Shown here: positions 12,801-27,800 of the stretch, piece by piece
Layout: every line of letters begins with the position of its first letter
Numbering within the stretch: the stretch's first letter is position 1
DNA from: Ypsolopha sequella
Taxonomy: Eukaryota; Arthropoda; Insecta; Lepidoptera; Ypsolophidae
Assembly: GCA_934047225.1 (NCBI GenBank)
Contig: OW203987.1
Coordinates: 6,909,501-6,973,500 of the forward strand
Direction of reading: 5' to 3'
Length of the DNA: 64,000 bases
The notes under the pieces: model-generated
Told to the model about the DNA's origin: nothing
Database searches by the model: none
The model's input: the letters and a program-made list of their open reading frames with translations, nothing else
Translations under genes and position numbers: made by a program

Positions 12801-15800
12801 AATAGGTATTATTATATACACAAGGTGACTTTTTGATCATCGTCCAAATTCATACGGGTGGCTTGGTAAGTGATCAGTATCATGCATCAATAACAATTTT
12901 GGTGAAATTCGTAAAATGAAATTTCGACTCTCCATAGTGATTCACTCGGGACTGGAACTGAATTTCTATGGGAAGCCGAAATTTCATTATACGAATTTCA
13001 CAAAAATTGTTACTGATCCAAGATACTGATCACTTATCAAGCCTCCAGTATGAATTTGGACTATGATGAAAATGTCACCTTGTATGTTGCGCATGTAATA
13101 ATAGTAATAAATAATAAAGATAGTTTAATTTTAATACCAAATAAAACTATTGTACTGCATGTAGTATATTAATTTAAAAAAATGAATAAAACGAAACTAG
13201 AAAAGCAAAAAAGGTCTGCTTTACTCATAGCTACCACAGCGTTGCATTTTTACAAATGGGAACACACTACTTTGAACACATACATATGTATAATGTATAT
13301 AGTATATGAACGCTATTGCATATTCTGTAAGTTAAGAACTGAATGCTTAAAAGGCGCACTTAGCCAATTATTGTTATTCTCTATTTAAATGAAAAAAAAA
13401 AACACGACTGTGTGAAAAGAATCACTTGGTTAAATAAGTTTGAGAAACTCTGTAATAGAGTATGCCAGGGTATTGCTGGAAAGTTAGGTGAACCAATGAC
13501 CAAGCATAGTCAATGCAAGCATTTTTATCTGGCGTTTATTGGCTCTATATGGACACTTTCTAGTATGAATCTGCATTTAGGATATTTACTATGGAAATGA
13601 TAATTCATTACAATAAGAGTAATTTTATTAGTTATATATATAATATAGCAGCGGTAGAACGCTGACCTCTCAAACATCGTGAGGAAACCTGCATGCCCTA
13701 AAATGCGTGTATTTGTGCCCGAAGAACGGCGATAGGGCTCACCACCAATCACATTGAGACGTAATAATCGTCGGTAAAACGCGGGTGTACCGAGTGTGGC
13801 TTGTTACTTGCTTTTCACAGTTCACACTCGGAACACCCCTGACACCCCCTCTGACACCCATGTATATATATGATATATTTATATTTTAGTATTATTTAAA
13901 GGAAATTGTTTAATTATGGGTCTACGAATAAAGTTTGTCCGCGTGACTTAATTTTCTAAAGAAGATTAGAGGGGTCAATAACCGTGCAGTGTTACGCAAT
14001 GATGAATCTAGAAGTAAAAGTGAACAATGGTAGTTTAAATAAATAAATAAACCGACTTCACAGAGTAAGCTTAAGGCGATATGCGAAAAAAATACGGGTG
14101 TTTCTTTTCTGTGTATTTCATGAAATACACGAAAAATTATAATCAGTTTCTGGTATATGCATTTTGACCATATAATCTAGGGTTTTGAAATTGGAAAAGA
14201 TGTTTGGATAAATTTTCCTCGATAGAAATAATTGTTGAAATGAGGTCTTCAAACACACTTTTTCTCCATAATACAGAACTCAAACATATTTTATTAGGTG
14301 TGTTTTAACAATATCTAGAGATTTGATACTTGAAATTTTGCTAGTTATTTTAGTTTTTTTTTTTTTATAAAAATATAAAACCAACTTTTTTCCCTTTTGC
14401 CCTGAATCCGCCTCTCTCGCACTGCGCGATTTTTCGCTTGGAGTGACAGTGACAAAAAAAATCGCATAGCCTCTTAAAAGAAGAGGGTAAGTTTTTGCAC
14501 AACTATAAAAAATGTTGAGAAGTTGCTCTTTAAGTTTAACTTATACAAAAAAAAGCATAAATAAGTCGTCAAAAAATTGTGAAATCAGTTGTTAGTTAAA
14601 TGCATTTTTAATTGTTTTTTTTGCATGGTACCCGGAATTACAAACAAAGAACGTAACTAAAGCTGTGTAAAGACATTTGCCGCGTATTGATAATGCAATA
14701 GTACCATGTCGGATATGCCTTTTTAGGGTTCCGTACCCAAAGGGTAACCAACGGGACCCTATTACTAAGACGCCACTGTCCGTCTGTCTGTCCGTCTATC
14801 AGTCCGTATGTCTGTCCGTCCGTCTGTCCGTCCGTCACCAGGCTGTATTTCAAGAACGTGATAGTTAGACAGTTGAAATTTTCACAGATGATGTATTTCT
14901 GTTGCCGCTATAACAACAAATACTAAAAAACAGAATAAAATGAATATTTAAGGGGGCTCCCATACAACAGACATGTTTTTCTGCCGTTTTTATAGACAAT
15001 GGTACGGAACCTTCGTGCGCGAGTCCAACTCGTACTTGGCCGGTTTTTTCAAAATAGCGGCGGCAGCTCAGGCGATAGAACGCTGACCTCTCAATCTTGA
15101 GACCCAGGTTCGATCCCAGTCGGGTATGCATTTCGGAATTTATGTGCAACGTATTTGTATTAAACTAATATACTTACCACTTGGTGAACTGTGAAGGAAA
15201 ACATCGTGAGGAAAATTGCATGTCCTAAAAAGCGTGTAATTGTGCCCCAAGAAAGCGCGGGTGTTTGCGGGTGTACCGAGTGTGGACTGTGACTTGCATT
15301 TCACAGTTCACATTCGGGTACTTCTTTGACATCCCCTCGGGCATTCACGTCATGACGCTATATATTTGAAACTAGCGGCCCGCCCCGAGTTCGCACAGGT
15401 GGACATATATTTTTTAAACATTTGGGATAAACGTAGAGTAAATGTATCTTTATGCAGGACATAAGTAGTTGACATAACTACGATAGTTGGACATATGACT
15501 GAAAACTGAAAACCTGTTTGTAATTTTTTACATTTCGCAGACATCGCATCCATTTGCCAAAACTGTATATAGTATGAATTATGTTATTGTAAAATGTTAT
15601 TATAAAATGTTCTAAGTTTAGTTTAATTTTACTTTTTTGTTCACCTTTTAATGTGATTTGGCAATAAATTTCCATTTTCTTTCTTTCTTTCATATGTGAT
15701 CGCGTGATAATGTTCTTTAATATTGTAGAACATTTTTTTGTTCTATCATCAATAGTTTCCACAGCGCATGGGATGAAAGACATTTTATGGCTAATTTTTT

Positions 15801-18800
15801 TACAGCTTGGGTTACATTATTGAAGTTTTAATAGGGATCCCTAAATAAATTCCAACGGTGAAAGAATTTTTGAAATCGGTCCAGTATATTCTGAGTTTAT
15901 TTGTTACAAACATACAAAAATACAAATCTTTCATCTTTATAATATTAGTGTAGATGTATTGTAGATTATCTTACTAGGAGACCCCCTCGAAGTAATTCGG
16001 GGGAGAGTTAGAGAACAGCTCACAGGCAAAAAACCACGAGACCCATCATGCCAGGGACCGATGGATGGCGGTATATCCATCCCTAATAGCCGGGCCTTAT
16101 ATGGAACAGACTGGTGACGGGCAGCGGCGTCACTGGTGCGAGGGTTCCGGCACCGCGCTCACGAACCCGCCTGCCCAGCGTGTGTGAGTATGGGCAATTC
16201 TTCCAGGATGATCGCCGGCAGTGGCAAAGTCCTGGAAAGGCTTATGTCTAGCAGTGGACGAACTAGGCTGATGGATGGATAGATGGAAGAAAGGCATTAA
16301 TCACATTTAAAGTAAATTTAACTAATATTTTCTTACGCTTGTGCTGTGATTGTATTGAGTACATTGTTAATTTTCACAGCTCCATTTAGCTTCGATTAAA
16401 ACACTTCAAACTCCAATGATGCGTTTCAAATACTTATCACGCATAACTTTGAAGGCACAATAAATATTAACTGTAAATATCTAATAAAAATTTACAATAT
16501 TCTAAAACTAGGCCGACTTGTTCATGTCCAACAATACAATGTATCACTGTTACAGCATATCGCCACACAATGGTATCTATTATTTGAACTATTAATTCGA
16601 GCAATGGCGCGTTGAAATGATCACTTTCAATCATACATAACCATTTGTGAACCAAACATTGATATATCAACTTAGAGCAGATTGTAAATGTTGATCACCA
16701 ACTAGACTAGCTTTTTTCAAGGCTCCGCCCGCGTATATTTGTTATTTCCCGGATTACAAACTAACCTACTTTGTTTTATTTGCAGAGTTATTTGGAATAA
16801 TATAATTAGATTAATATAAGTAACTAAGTAACTTTTTTATTTTGTATCTACGTTTTTTTTCAATTTTATTTTGGTTTTATGGGCTTTTTGATATTATAGG
16901 TAAATTTCCTGTGTGCACATTTTGTATTATTCATTGGTATTCATTGAAATGACTGTTATTATTAGTATTTTGTGTGCAATAAAGAATTTGAATTTGAACA
17001 TGGATATTTTTCATAATAATAAACAAACTTTCGAAGTATTATTATTATTAGTTAGCTATAGGATTTAGCTGCCTGAGCGCCGGAGTCACGGCCAGACACT
17101 AAAATTTAGCTGGCTGAGCGCCGGAGTCACGGCCAGACACTACAATTTAGCTGCCTGAGCGCCGGTGTCCCGGCCAGACACAACAATTTAGCTGCCTGAG
17201 CGCTGGAGTCACGGCCAGACACTACAATTTAGCTGCCTGAGCGCCGGTATCACGGCCAGACACAACAATTTAGCTGCCTAAGCGCCGGTGTCACGGCCAG
17301 ACACAACAATTTAGCTGCCTGAGCGCCGGTGTCACGGCCAGACACAACAATTTAGATGCCTGAGCACCGAATATTTGTTTCTTGTTTTATTTTTAGGGTT
17401 CCATACTTCAAGGTGAAAAAAAGGAAATCTTGTAGGAACAGTTTATTGCTTGCTTGTCTATCGATCAAGACACTTCTCAGAAACGGCTAGAGGTTTCATG
17501 CTCAAATTAATACTAAATACTAGCACAAACAGCAGCGGCAGTTCTATCAGTAGGTACGGTAATATTTATGCTCGAAGTACGACAGTAAGGGTCACCGTAC
17601 ATCACGTTAGATGTAATTAAATAATTATCCTTATTTTATCTACCCACGCACCAACCAGACATCCACATCGCCCAGTCTTATCAAAAATATATGTATTGAT
17701 AGAAGAACGCCATAAAAAATGGGCGGCTACCAATGGCAAGCAAAATGATTGTCAGACAACTGAGAAAAAGAACAGAAACATATGCAGAGGAAAAAACGTT
17801 ACGTACCTACTACGTGTATAGTAGTGTATTCTTGTATTCTTGCAAACTACGACAACTGAGTCTGCTTTGGTTGTGTGAAGTATCTGTATAACATGCAAAT
17901 GTGTGTGTACGACACGCCCCGGCAGGTATGCACACTAGCGCAACGTGCATATACACGACTTACTACAAGTAGAACAGATAAGCCGTCGTGGACTGCAAGA
18001 AATTTACCATAGACAAAGTATATACTCACGCATTGGAGACCTGCGTGACGGCTTCAGCGATGTGGCAGCGGAACACGTTGCACCTGTACACGGCGGACTC
18101 CTTGGTGTCCCCGTGCGACCAGCGGGCCTATTATGTATCTCTAGTTGCCAACTAGACTAGGTGCCTATCATCAAAAACATAGATATACTATCGAATTCAG
18201 ATTATCTAAGGATATGTTCTCATTTGAAGTGACGTCACAGTTTGTAAATAGTTAAATACCCTCTAAAGGCAATTTTGAAAGTTCAGTTTTTATCTATGTT
18301 TTTGACGATAGGTACCCTGTCCAGTTGGCAACCTAAGATACAGAATAGGGGGGCAGGTGAACAAAAAGCACGAGGCGACGAGCGAGTCGACCACGCCGCG
18401 AGCGTAGAACGGGATGCGTGCGTGTACCATTGACAAAGTGAGATATACTCACTGGAAACCTGAGTAACGGCTTCAGCGATGTGGCAGCGGAACACGTGGC
18501 ACCTGTACACAGCGGACTCCTTGGTCTCCCCGTGCGACCAGGTGAACGCGAAGCACGAGGCGACGGGCGAGCCGACCGCACCACGAGCGTAGAACGAGAT
18601 GCGGTTGACGGCGTAACGTGTCATCACGCTGTTTGTGTCCGCTTGGTATAGCCTGCGGAGGTGTTTATTAAATAAAGGGCTTAGGAACTTGTTATATCGT
18701 TTTAATACCAATGAAATGAAATTGGCAAAATTTCCTTACAGATTCATAAATTCATAATTCCTGTAATTCAGTAGCTATTTCCATTATTTGTTTTGTGTTT

Positions 18801-21800
18801 GAAAGTTGATTTCAAGGTTTTACATCTACGTATTAAATTGTGTTTTTATCGGTTTGATAACTAAAATTAAATCTTCAAAAACAGTTCGTCCTAAATGCCA
18901 TCCATTTCCATGATAAGATTCGTAATAATTTTTACAGTTTTCAAAAATTAAATTAATGTTGCTGTTAGCTTAATATTGTCTCTTTTTATACACAAAAGTA
19001 ATTACAAAATTTGGATTTGTCACTCCAAAAAAAAAATATGCAAAAATTTTAGTACTGAAAATTGAGTTTCCTTGAGATTCTCCATACAAAAAGCCAATTT
19101 CACATGTAAGGACCTAACATTTGCCTTGTATATTTTTAGATAATTTAACGCTGTGTTTTTACGAAGCATCAATGGTTGAACGCGGTCGCAGGTTCAAATT
19201 CCTAGAGGCACATTTATTTATTCAACTTACATATATTTTTTCAGGACATACCTAAGACGTTAGTGTAGCTATTAACTTAAACATTATACAATTATCAACA
19301 AAAACACAAAAAGAAAAGAAAAAAAAATAAAAATATGACGGGTGGCGTCATCGTGACGTGACGAATGAGAGTACTTCACAAAGCAACCTGTCATAAACCG
19401 CACGTGCAACGGTTCGAGCGCATCGCGCCACCCCTCCACCTGTCGACTAGAAAGTCAACAGGCCGTTCTATAAAAAGGCGGCGCACCGGTTCGAAGGATT
19501 CAACTTCAAACACCATTTCATCCCCATTAGACACGAGGCCCTCCGCCCCGGTCACTACAACCACTAAGCTTTCAGCAAACGCTTTGCGTCAACGACGCCT
19601 CTACCTCAGACAACTTGACACGCCATACAGGTATATACCTGGTCGCTTCTCTCCAATAGAGCACACACCATCAACGTCCTGAGCCGAGGTCCCCCAGCTG
19701 GGGGTCCTCAGCGATTGTTGATTAAAAAATCACAGGAGGTGAACGTTCTCGGCGTTCCTTCCTTTTGTCCGGGTAAACCTGTTAAGGCCAGACGGCCAAC
19801 AGCATAGTAAGTCACTTCAAAAAAAATAAAAAAGTCGAAGGATTCATTCTAAGTCTGAGCGCGAACCGCTGCGCATGCGGTATAGTTCCTGAGATGCTCT
19901 CGTTACTGTTACTGAATAATAAACAGTTTCAACGTTACTTGCTGTCTTTTGATATGCCTGAGTCTCCTCCTACAAATACGTAAGAAGCGATAACCTAAAA
20001 CTCACACGACAAGTCCCTGCGAGCAGACAGGTACAGATATGCTGACCGCGATCCCGTCCTGGCTCTCTGGCATGGCGCTGAGTTCCTTCATGATGCGCTG
20101 GATATCGCTCTCGGACTTGGGGTCGCCGATGTTCTGCGCGCCCAGGTAACTGACTCCACTGAACACCGTGCATTCTTGGTCTACGTCGGATACTGCAACA
20201 GTTGCAGACACTTTAGCAGCGGTTTCGATCTAATTCAAATTCAAATAGTTTATTTTGTAAAGTAGGTATACATAATACGAGTACACTTTTCACGAGTCAA
20301 ATTTAATCTTATAAAAATATATATAAGGTCTTTCAATTTAATTGGAAAGTAATTTAGGAGGTGATTCAGTATCGCTAATACATCACATTCCACTGAAAAG
20401 CACTTTTTTTTGCGCGAACTTTTTTTTCATTTCTCAGTACAAAGTGCTCCGATCAGCTGACTCAGTTTGTATGGACAAGTGAAGAAAAAGTTCGCGCAAA
20501 AAAAAGTACTTTGCAGTGGAATGTGATGTATTAACGATACTGAATCACCTCCTAAATTACTTTCCATTTAAATTGAAAGACCTTATATGTAACAAAATAA
20601 TAAATGTACATGAACTAAATTAAAGGTTTATTTAATTTATGTAGCAATTAAAGCCGATTCTAAAGGCTTTAATTTTAGTTTGAGTGCTGTCAAAACTAAA
20701 TTTTCTTCATTGTAAAATAGTCCTAAACTGTTAGGAACAGAAGCTAAATTACTGAATAAATTTTGACGGCACTAAAACTAACATTAAAGCCTTCAGAATC
20801 GGCTACATTATACGATTAAAATGATAGGTAAAATCTATAATTATACAATGTGAAATCCAATCAACCGCCCGAACCCATACCGGAGACCCGGCCAGGGACC
20901 AGGAACAAGGTTCAATGATCACCAACCGAGCCCCCAGCACGAATCCAGGCGGCTGACCAAATCCCACCCTATGTACAGTGGAGACCGCATCAAGTGGTTG
21001 ACCGCATCAATCATCGACACATTGGACTTTGTACCTATCTTATATTGTTCTCTGTAGGGGCTAATGTCGTAATGTAAGTGTATAGCTTGATGTGGTCTCC
21101 ACTGTACTACATACTAATAGGTTACATATATAAATACAATCTTGGGATCAAATCATATCAAGTTAACCCTGCAGTGCGAGAATGAGCCAAAGGGTAGCCA
21201 ATGAACTGTATGTCGAAATAGAATGAAAGGAATATACAGAGCACAAATAGAAGGTAGAGATAGAGCTAGTCACTCTAGAAGGACGTTGAGTTACTTGGCT
21301 TGAGTCGATTCCCTTTAAGGGGCTGCACTATGCTAAAATTCAGTCCTGCTCTAACGCGTTTGTTTTTTAACTCTCTATCCTGCTCTAATCAGATGCCGCG
21401 CATGCAAAACTTCAGTTATTTTGAAATCGTGGCTACATTATGACATTAACCATAATTTCTTTGATAAAAAATTAAATAAAGATGGTTTTTTCCGGTTAGT
21501 ATCTGCGTGTGTTGGTTTCATTTCAATCGGTTTTGAAACACGGAAAGTAAATCGCTTTTTTCGTGAAATTCATACTTTTTTTAAAGTAATATAAGTAGCA
21601 GAAGATTGAAAATATGTTTATTTATAAAGTGTAATTAATAATTGCCTTGAGTCGCAAAACACGCCATATTTTTTTCAAGTTTTTACAATCTACATTGACG
21701 GAACTAAATCCAATACAAAACTGATGTTTAGCATTGTGGAGCCCCTTAATGGTCCCACGAATCGACAATTAGTTGTCTCGCTCAGAGCAACACACCCTGC

Positions 21801-24800
21801 CTTAGTGCGAGAGAGAAGTTGTAGTTTTTGCCGTAAATGTCCATAAGTTAGTACTTCCGTTCATATTCAATGATAGATAATTTTACAGCTTTAATAATTA
21901 AGAGCGGTTTCGCAGCCGCCTTTTTCTAATTAATCGAAATAGAACACTTAAATTCAAAATTCACTCAATAGTTATTCAAAAAAACCTTATTACGTATGTA
22001 TTGTGTATGTTGCCATAACAAAGTTTCTATTGGTTTCTGTAAATGGGAATTTCAAAAGTGTTAAATTAAAAAAAAAACTATTTTACAGAAACCAATGGAA
22101 ACTTTTTAGAAAAAGGCGGGTTATTACAATTCGGCTGCGAAACCGCTCTTCACTAGACAATGTTAACGAGAATTGCCTGTTGTTAGATTTGTGACTAGAA
22201 TAGACTTTATCACTGGAGGTTACACTCAAAATAGTGTGTTTTAGTGCCGTGGGAACAAGTTTTCGGATCTTTGTATTTCTTGTTCTAAAATATTGTGTTA
22301 ATAAAGAACAACAGGGAATTCCAGATATAATGTGTCAGATCAAACTTATCTAGGTATCATTAAAAAATTAGGCAATATGGAAGAATGACAGAGGAACTCA
22401 TGTTGTATGGCGGAATCTCCTTACGTACAGCTCTTAGGGGTCGTTCACAAATTACGTAACGCAAAATTCTTAAATTTTCGACGCGCCCCTCCCCCCACGT
22501 AACAGTACCGTAACGCTTAGCTGGGACCCTCCCCCCTCCATTCCCGTTACGTAATGGGTGCTTTGTTAAAGCTTTGCTACGCAGTAGGTAATCTGGGCAA
22601 CGAAAAATGAGAACCAACGGAAAAAAGTCAAAATCTCCATCTGGCTATGCTAAAACCATGACAATGCAAACTTTAACCCGGGGCACATACCAGGACCGTA
22701 ACGCCTGGCCGCCACTCCCCCCTCCCTCCAAATTGGGTTACATAATTTGTGAACAACCCCTTAAGCTCGACCCGGCCACCACTGCTGCGGTAGGAGAACA
22801 TATGTTGCGGATAAAATGTGTATTTCGGAACGTATCCGACAGTGGTCTGTGGGTTTTTTTGTCTGTGGAGACACTGGTCTGGACTTGGATGTCAATCCTT
22901 GGAAAGATCGAGGTCGATTTTGGAATATAATTGGTTAAAAACGGGATAAAACGGGTGTGGAGACGGAGTGAACAGTTTGTGGACCAGAGCGGACTCTATT
23001 CTTGCCGGGGAGGCAATTTACTACTTGGAAGCGGCTTCCGAGAAACGTCGAGACGACGTTCTGACTGACTCCGTGGGACACGCGGAGACTGCATGACATG
23101 GTCACATTGAAGAACCTGGTGATATATTTTATGTATTCTTGGGTGTTGAATTCAACGGGTTAGGCTAGGGTTATTAGGGACCTAACTCAACACATCACCA
23201 GTGCCGGCAACGAAGAGGACTTAAAAAATTTATATGTAAGTTTTAATTTTATTAGGTTAGTTAAACATAAGACATCACCAGTCCCGGGTATACTCAAGGG
23301 CCCAGCTGCCTGTGTGTGTTTCTGGTGATTGTCTTGCTGGTTGGAAGGTGTCCGTTCGTCGAGCAGGCACCTTTCACCAACACATATGCTGACTAAATTG
23401 ATTCGTACTGGACAGACCACCTTTGTGGTTTAATGGTTCAAGTACTCGACTATTAATGTGGAGGTCGCGGGTTCATATCCCGTAGGGGCACCTTCTGACA
23501 GCTCGTTGACCAATCACAACCTTCTAAACCTCGAGCGCCCGACATGCAGATTATGTGTTAAACAAATCATATTGACAAATTTTTACTTCCTTAGAAGGTC
23601 TTAAGAAGCCGCTCCTTATTTTTCTTCCGTTTCATGCGAAGCATTATTTAAAAATGTTTTTGTCGACCTTACCGGTAGTTTTTGTAAAAACCAGGGACAT
23701 ACACCAGTTCATCTTGGCCATCTAGATGAAGGCCTAAAATTTATTTCATTGAATTGTTTCTCCTTCGTTAGTTATTTTGGTAGGTACTTAGATATTATGA
23801 GGAAAGATTCGGAGCAGCTGGCAACATAATGCCATGCGCATGCCCTAACTGACTGACAGCCAGTTGCAGAAAGGGTTTTCAAGTTTAACGAACCTTTAAA
23901 GTTGATGCCATCCCTTACATTGTTCTTGACAAAGAAAGTGACAGCATTCATTTTAAAGTTTCATTAAACTTAAAAACCCTTTCTGCAACTGTCTTTGACT
24001 GAATCTTTGACTAAAGCATAAAGGAAGACCGGCTACCGTCACACAAATCTCTAATCAAAAACGGCGCGAATACCTGCGATGAGCTTTGTTGGTGTCGGCC
24101 AATCTACGTATCGCGTAGGGCGCTACCCCGGCCCCGTCTCCTGCTGAACTAATAGGCCACCGCGGGGAGTGTACTAAAATAATTCGGACCATTCAACTGG
24201 TTGTGTTTTGAAATGGCCGCTCTCGGGTCGATCTCCGTAAAATATTCTGCTTTTAAACAAAAATAATTAAAAGCAAAGACTTTTTGACATACTTACGCAT
24301 GATATGTGACTCCATCATGTTTTTTACATTTCGAGTAGTAAGTTTTGCACTTATAAAAAGCGCATCCAGGCATTTTCAGCGTAAAACAACAATAATCAGT
24401 CGGGTATAATGCACAGCTATCCTCCAAGACGCTCCGCGAGCGACTAGAGCGAACTGCTACGATTTGTGTTAGTTTTGCTCTGCCACTTATCGAGGCCCGG
24501 TACCATGTCTACGGTATGCTTTAGTCAAAGGACTGAATGATCTATCATGAAATTTAGATTGTAACTTTCTTATATGACGGAGACATCCGGTAAGAACGGA
24601 TTTTAGGAAATTCCCACGGGAGCGGGAGAAAAGAGATCCACGCAAGCAACGTTGCGGGGCATCTGTTGTCATTTGTGTATTTGTGTCCATAAAATACGAT
24701 GAAACATAATTGTTTGACGGTTAAACAAGCCGCAAGGCTGTCGGTAGCTGCTGACTCTGTCGTAATATTTAGCTTGACAGCAGGTATTTCCGATCATTCA

Positions 24801-27800
24801 ACTAAAAGTAAACAATCAGTTTCGTTTGAAACACATTGTGCTGTTTGAAAAATGTCAAGAAATGACGTGCCTGCTGTAGAAATGGCTTGATTATTGAAGG
24901 AATAATTGTTACTGCAAATTTCATAATAATAATAAAATTCTTTATTGCACAAGTTAAATTTTTGTAGTGGAGACCGCATCAACTAGGACACATTGGACTT
25001 TGTACCTATCTTATATTCTTCTCTGTAGGGGCTAATGTCGTACTGCAAGTGTATAGCTTGATGTGGTCTACACTGTACATAGGCGAGCTTAATACTATTT
25101 AGTATTTTCTACCAGCTAACAGCTGTTGGGGTGGTGCCATGATTTTAATATGGGTATAAATAGACTAGCTTTTGCCCGCGGCTTCGCCCGCGTTGATTTA
25201 GTTTTAACAATTTTTCCTTTGTTTTGAATTCCTTTTTCCTCTATTTTTGTCTGTAGGGGATGATTTTCCGAACAAAGCGCTAAATTTTTCACTGCCTCAG
25301 GGGTTAATTTTTCAAAAAGGCTGAAACACGTCGTTTTTTATTTCTAACCAATTTTTATGGTTTTTCAACTACAAAACAAACTTATTTTCCATACAAACTT
25401 TCATCCCCTATTTTACCCCTTAGAGATAGAATTTCGAAAAATCCTTTCTTATCAGTCAGGACTTCTCTTTTTCTTTTTATATATATGATATATTGTACTT
25501 AAAAACTCAAGTAAATTATATCATACTACATGCTGATAAACAAAATTTATTTATTTATAAGTATGTTTAAGTACGTATACTACTTGAAAGTTTACATATA
25601 CCATATAAATATCTATTTAACTTTACGAGCTTTTGATTAGTACGAAAGGGGCGAATTCAGGGCGAAAGCGAAAAATGTTAGTTATATAGAAACTGATTAT
25701 AACTTTCCGTGTACTTCATGAAATACACAGAAAAGAAACACCCGTATTTTTTTCGCATATCGCCTTCACACTTTCTGGCTGGCGAAGCGCTGCGCGCTTT
25801 TGGAAGTGGGGGGGGGGGGGGGGTGTCAGCTAACCTCCCACGAAATCGCCGAAATACGACACCCTTCGGCCAGAAGTCTTCCTTCGTGACGAGAGCGATT
25901 ATCGCAGTAGGTACTCACATAACAAATGAGTTGAAACTCACGTTAATACATAATAATAATAAAAAGTTATTTCTCTTAAACGGTATGTTTAAAAATTATG
26001 AAAAAGATACACCTATATGGTTAGTTTAACTATAAAAAACAACTTCTTTTGAGGAAATTATTCTCGCGTATACAGCTTGAAGATATTGTTCAAAGTAAAG
26101 CTGTCTTTAGACTAAAATTAAGTAAAATTTGTTTATTTCTTTGAAACAACTAATGGTATTTGTATGGTTCTTACACTAAAATACAAAGAAAATACTGCTT
26201 AGAAAAATTATTTATGGATTTTTTTTCCATCCATCGTATTATTTTCTCCTATTTTGCGCTATCCGGAGACCCAGCGACGTCGTAATGCAGTGCGCGCTGA
26301 TATGAACATTATTTCAATATAGTTTCTGTCGATATTTGTATCGACACAGGTCGACTCAAGGCCGTTGGCGGCTACCTGCCTTTTAAAAGTGAAGCTATTA
26401 CCTTCGTCATCGCTTTCAATGGGCTTCATATGGTCATGTTTCTCAGTAGGAGAGGGGGTGGAGCCGAGGGCGGAAGTGGTTCCCTCCATCATCTCGTAGA
26501 ACTTGGACCCGCCGACCAGGCGGCAGCTGTCCTGTACACATACAACTCATGTGAATGTCACTGCACCAAAGAAGTCCGAGGCGAAGTCCATAATGGCTTT
26601 GAAATGTGGACCAATATGCCTTGATTTTTTGATGGCATGGGCCTTATTGTCTTACTATCGCTTTCAAAGGCATCGTGATTGGTGAAAAATTATGTGTGAT
26701 GTCATTTCTAGCCAATAATAACGATACATTTGAAAGTGATAGCGATAGATGTTGAAGTTGGACAATAAGGCTCACGGTCTTTTAAGAATTTTCTGCAATC
26801 GGTGAATGGAGTGGCTGCGAAGATATAGATTTTAGGGAGAGAGAGTGCAGAGAGCCTAACTTCGGGCCAGCCAAGTATGATTGGTGCTAGTCGCATTTGT
26901 ACTGTACATTTTGCTGTTGCAAAATTTTTATCTACGCCCATACTGCAATAAGGTAAGCATCAAAAGCGGTACATACATTGTTTGACCGATGTTATAATAT
27001 TACATTATGATTGGCCAAATTTATTATAACACCACTTGAGAACCAATCACAATAATTTCTTAAGCCACGCCCCTTTTGGTCTCAGGCATACTAATTCCAT
27101 GATGACGAGTATCACGACAGTATCATTAATGAGTGTTCTTTTTCTCATTTTTCGAGAAATTGTTTTTGATGGTTGTCGATAAAGTATTGTGTGCAACTGG
27201 ACATAATTACACATTGGCACATTCGTGCAAATCTATTACGAAACTCACATGTCTCACATTATGTCACAGTTGCATAAAATACTATTTTATAAAAATATTG
27301 CAGCTTACTACTAAAACTATATAAGTTTACAGGTTTCTATGTTCTTGTTAGGTAAGACTTTATATGAAACTATATGTCATTCAGTAGGCAGCTGGAAAAT
27401 CGGTCAATTGTGATTTGCGTCAAGCGACAAAGATTGTATGGCGAGATTGACGTATTGTTTTCTTTTGACGCGTACAGTTTTTCCAGCTACCTTCGGAATA
27501 GACTATACATACCTTACTGATGATACTGAACAACTTATCAAATGAAACAGCTGAGGAATGAAAAAGAAAAAGTCTGCTCTCCATACTTAAGGTGGGTCAT
27601 CCCGTTCAGCTGCCATATAAATGCTTTAGATGTTTGTGACGTCCTGATGGCTTTGATCTCAGTGAAACTATGCACACATATTTATATGTTTCCCTTCCCC
27701 CCCACACCGCACTCCGATCCATCTCTCATCAAGAGGTGCAAGATGGCGAGATATTGAAGAAGCGCGGAATTTGTCAAATGGTTTCAGGTAAAAACGGTTT

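Larger units (their letters stand above)
20233..20960 (+). repeat. Composite interspersed repeat with two nested MITEs
   Basis: The backbone (TTTATTTTGTAAAGTAGGTATACATA ... GTACATGAACTAAATTAAA ... CCGCCCGAACCCATAC, given in pieces) matches 50460-50860 inverted and the broken copy at 30611-33390. It begins about 40 bp upstream of exon 4's acceptor. Family unclassified; probably a retroposon tail. Confidence 0.6.

Noticed and set aside
17063..17372. CRISPR-like or direct-repeat array
   Set aside because: Units are contiguous with no unique spacers; it is a minisatellite in a eukaryotic intron.
18283..18711. Long minus-strand frame of 142 codons running through exon 5
   Set aside because: Only 18652-18453 is exon. 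The rest is intron, duplicated intron and MITE sequence read in the same frame by chance.
20193..20229. Alternative acceptor at 20230 extending exon 4 by 12 codons
   Set aside because: It would start in phase 0, but exon 3 ends on one base; only the acceptor ending at 20193 keeps the frame.
22607..22930. Plus-strand frame of 107 codons
   Set aside because: It begins inside a MITE and shows no domain, splice sites or codon bias.
23425..23492. Functional tRNA gene
   Set aside because: A and B boxes are present, but acceptor and D stems do not pair and the same head occurs at 33565, so it is a SINE head.
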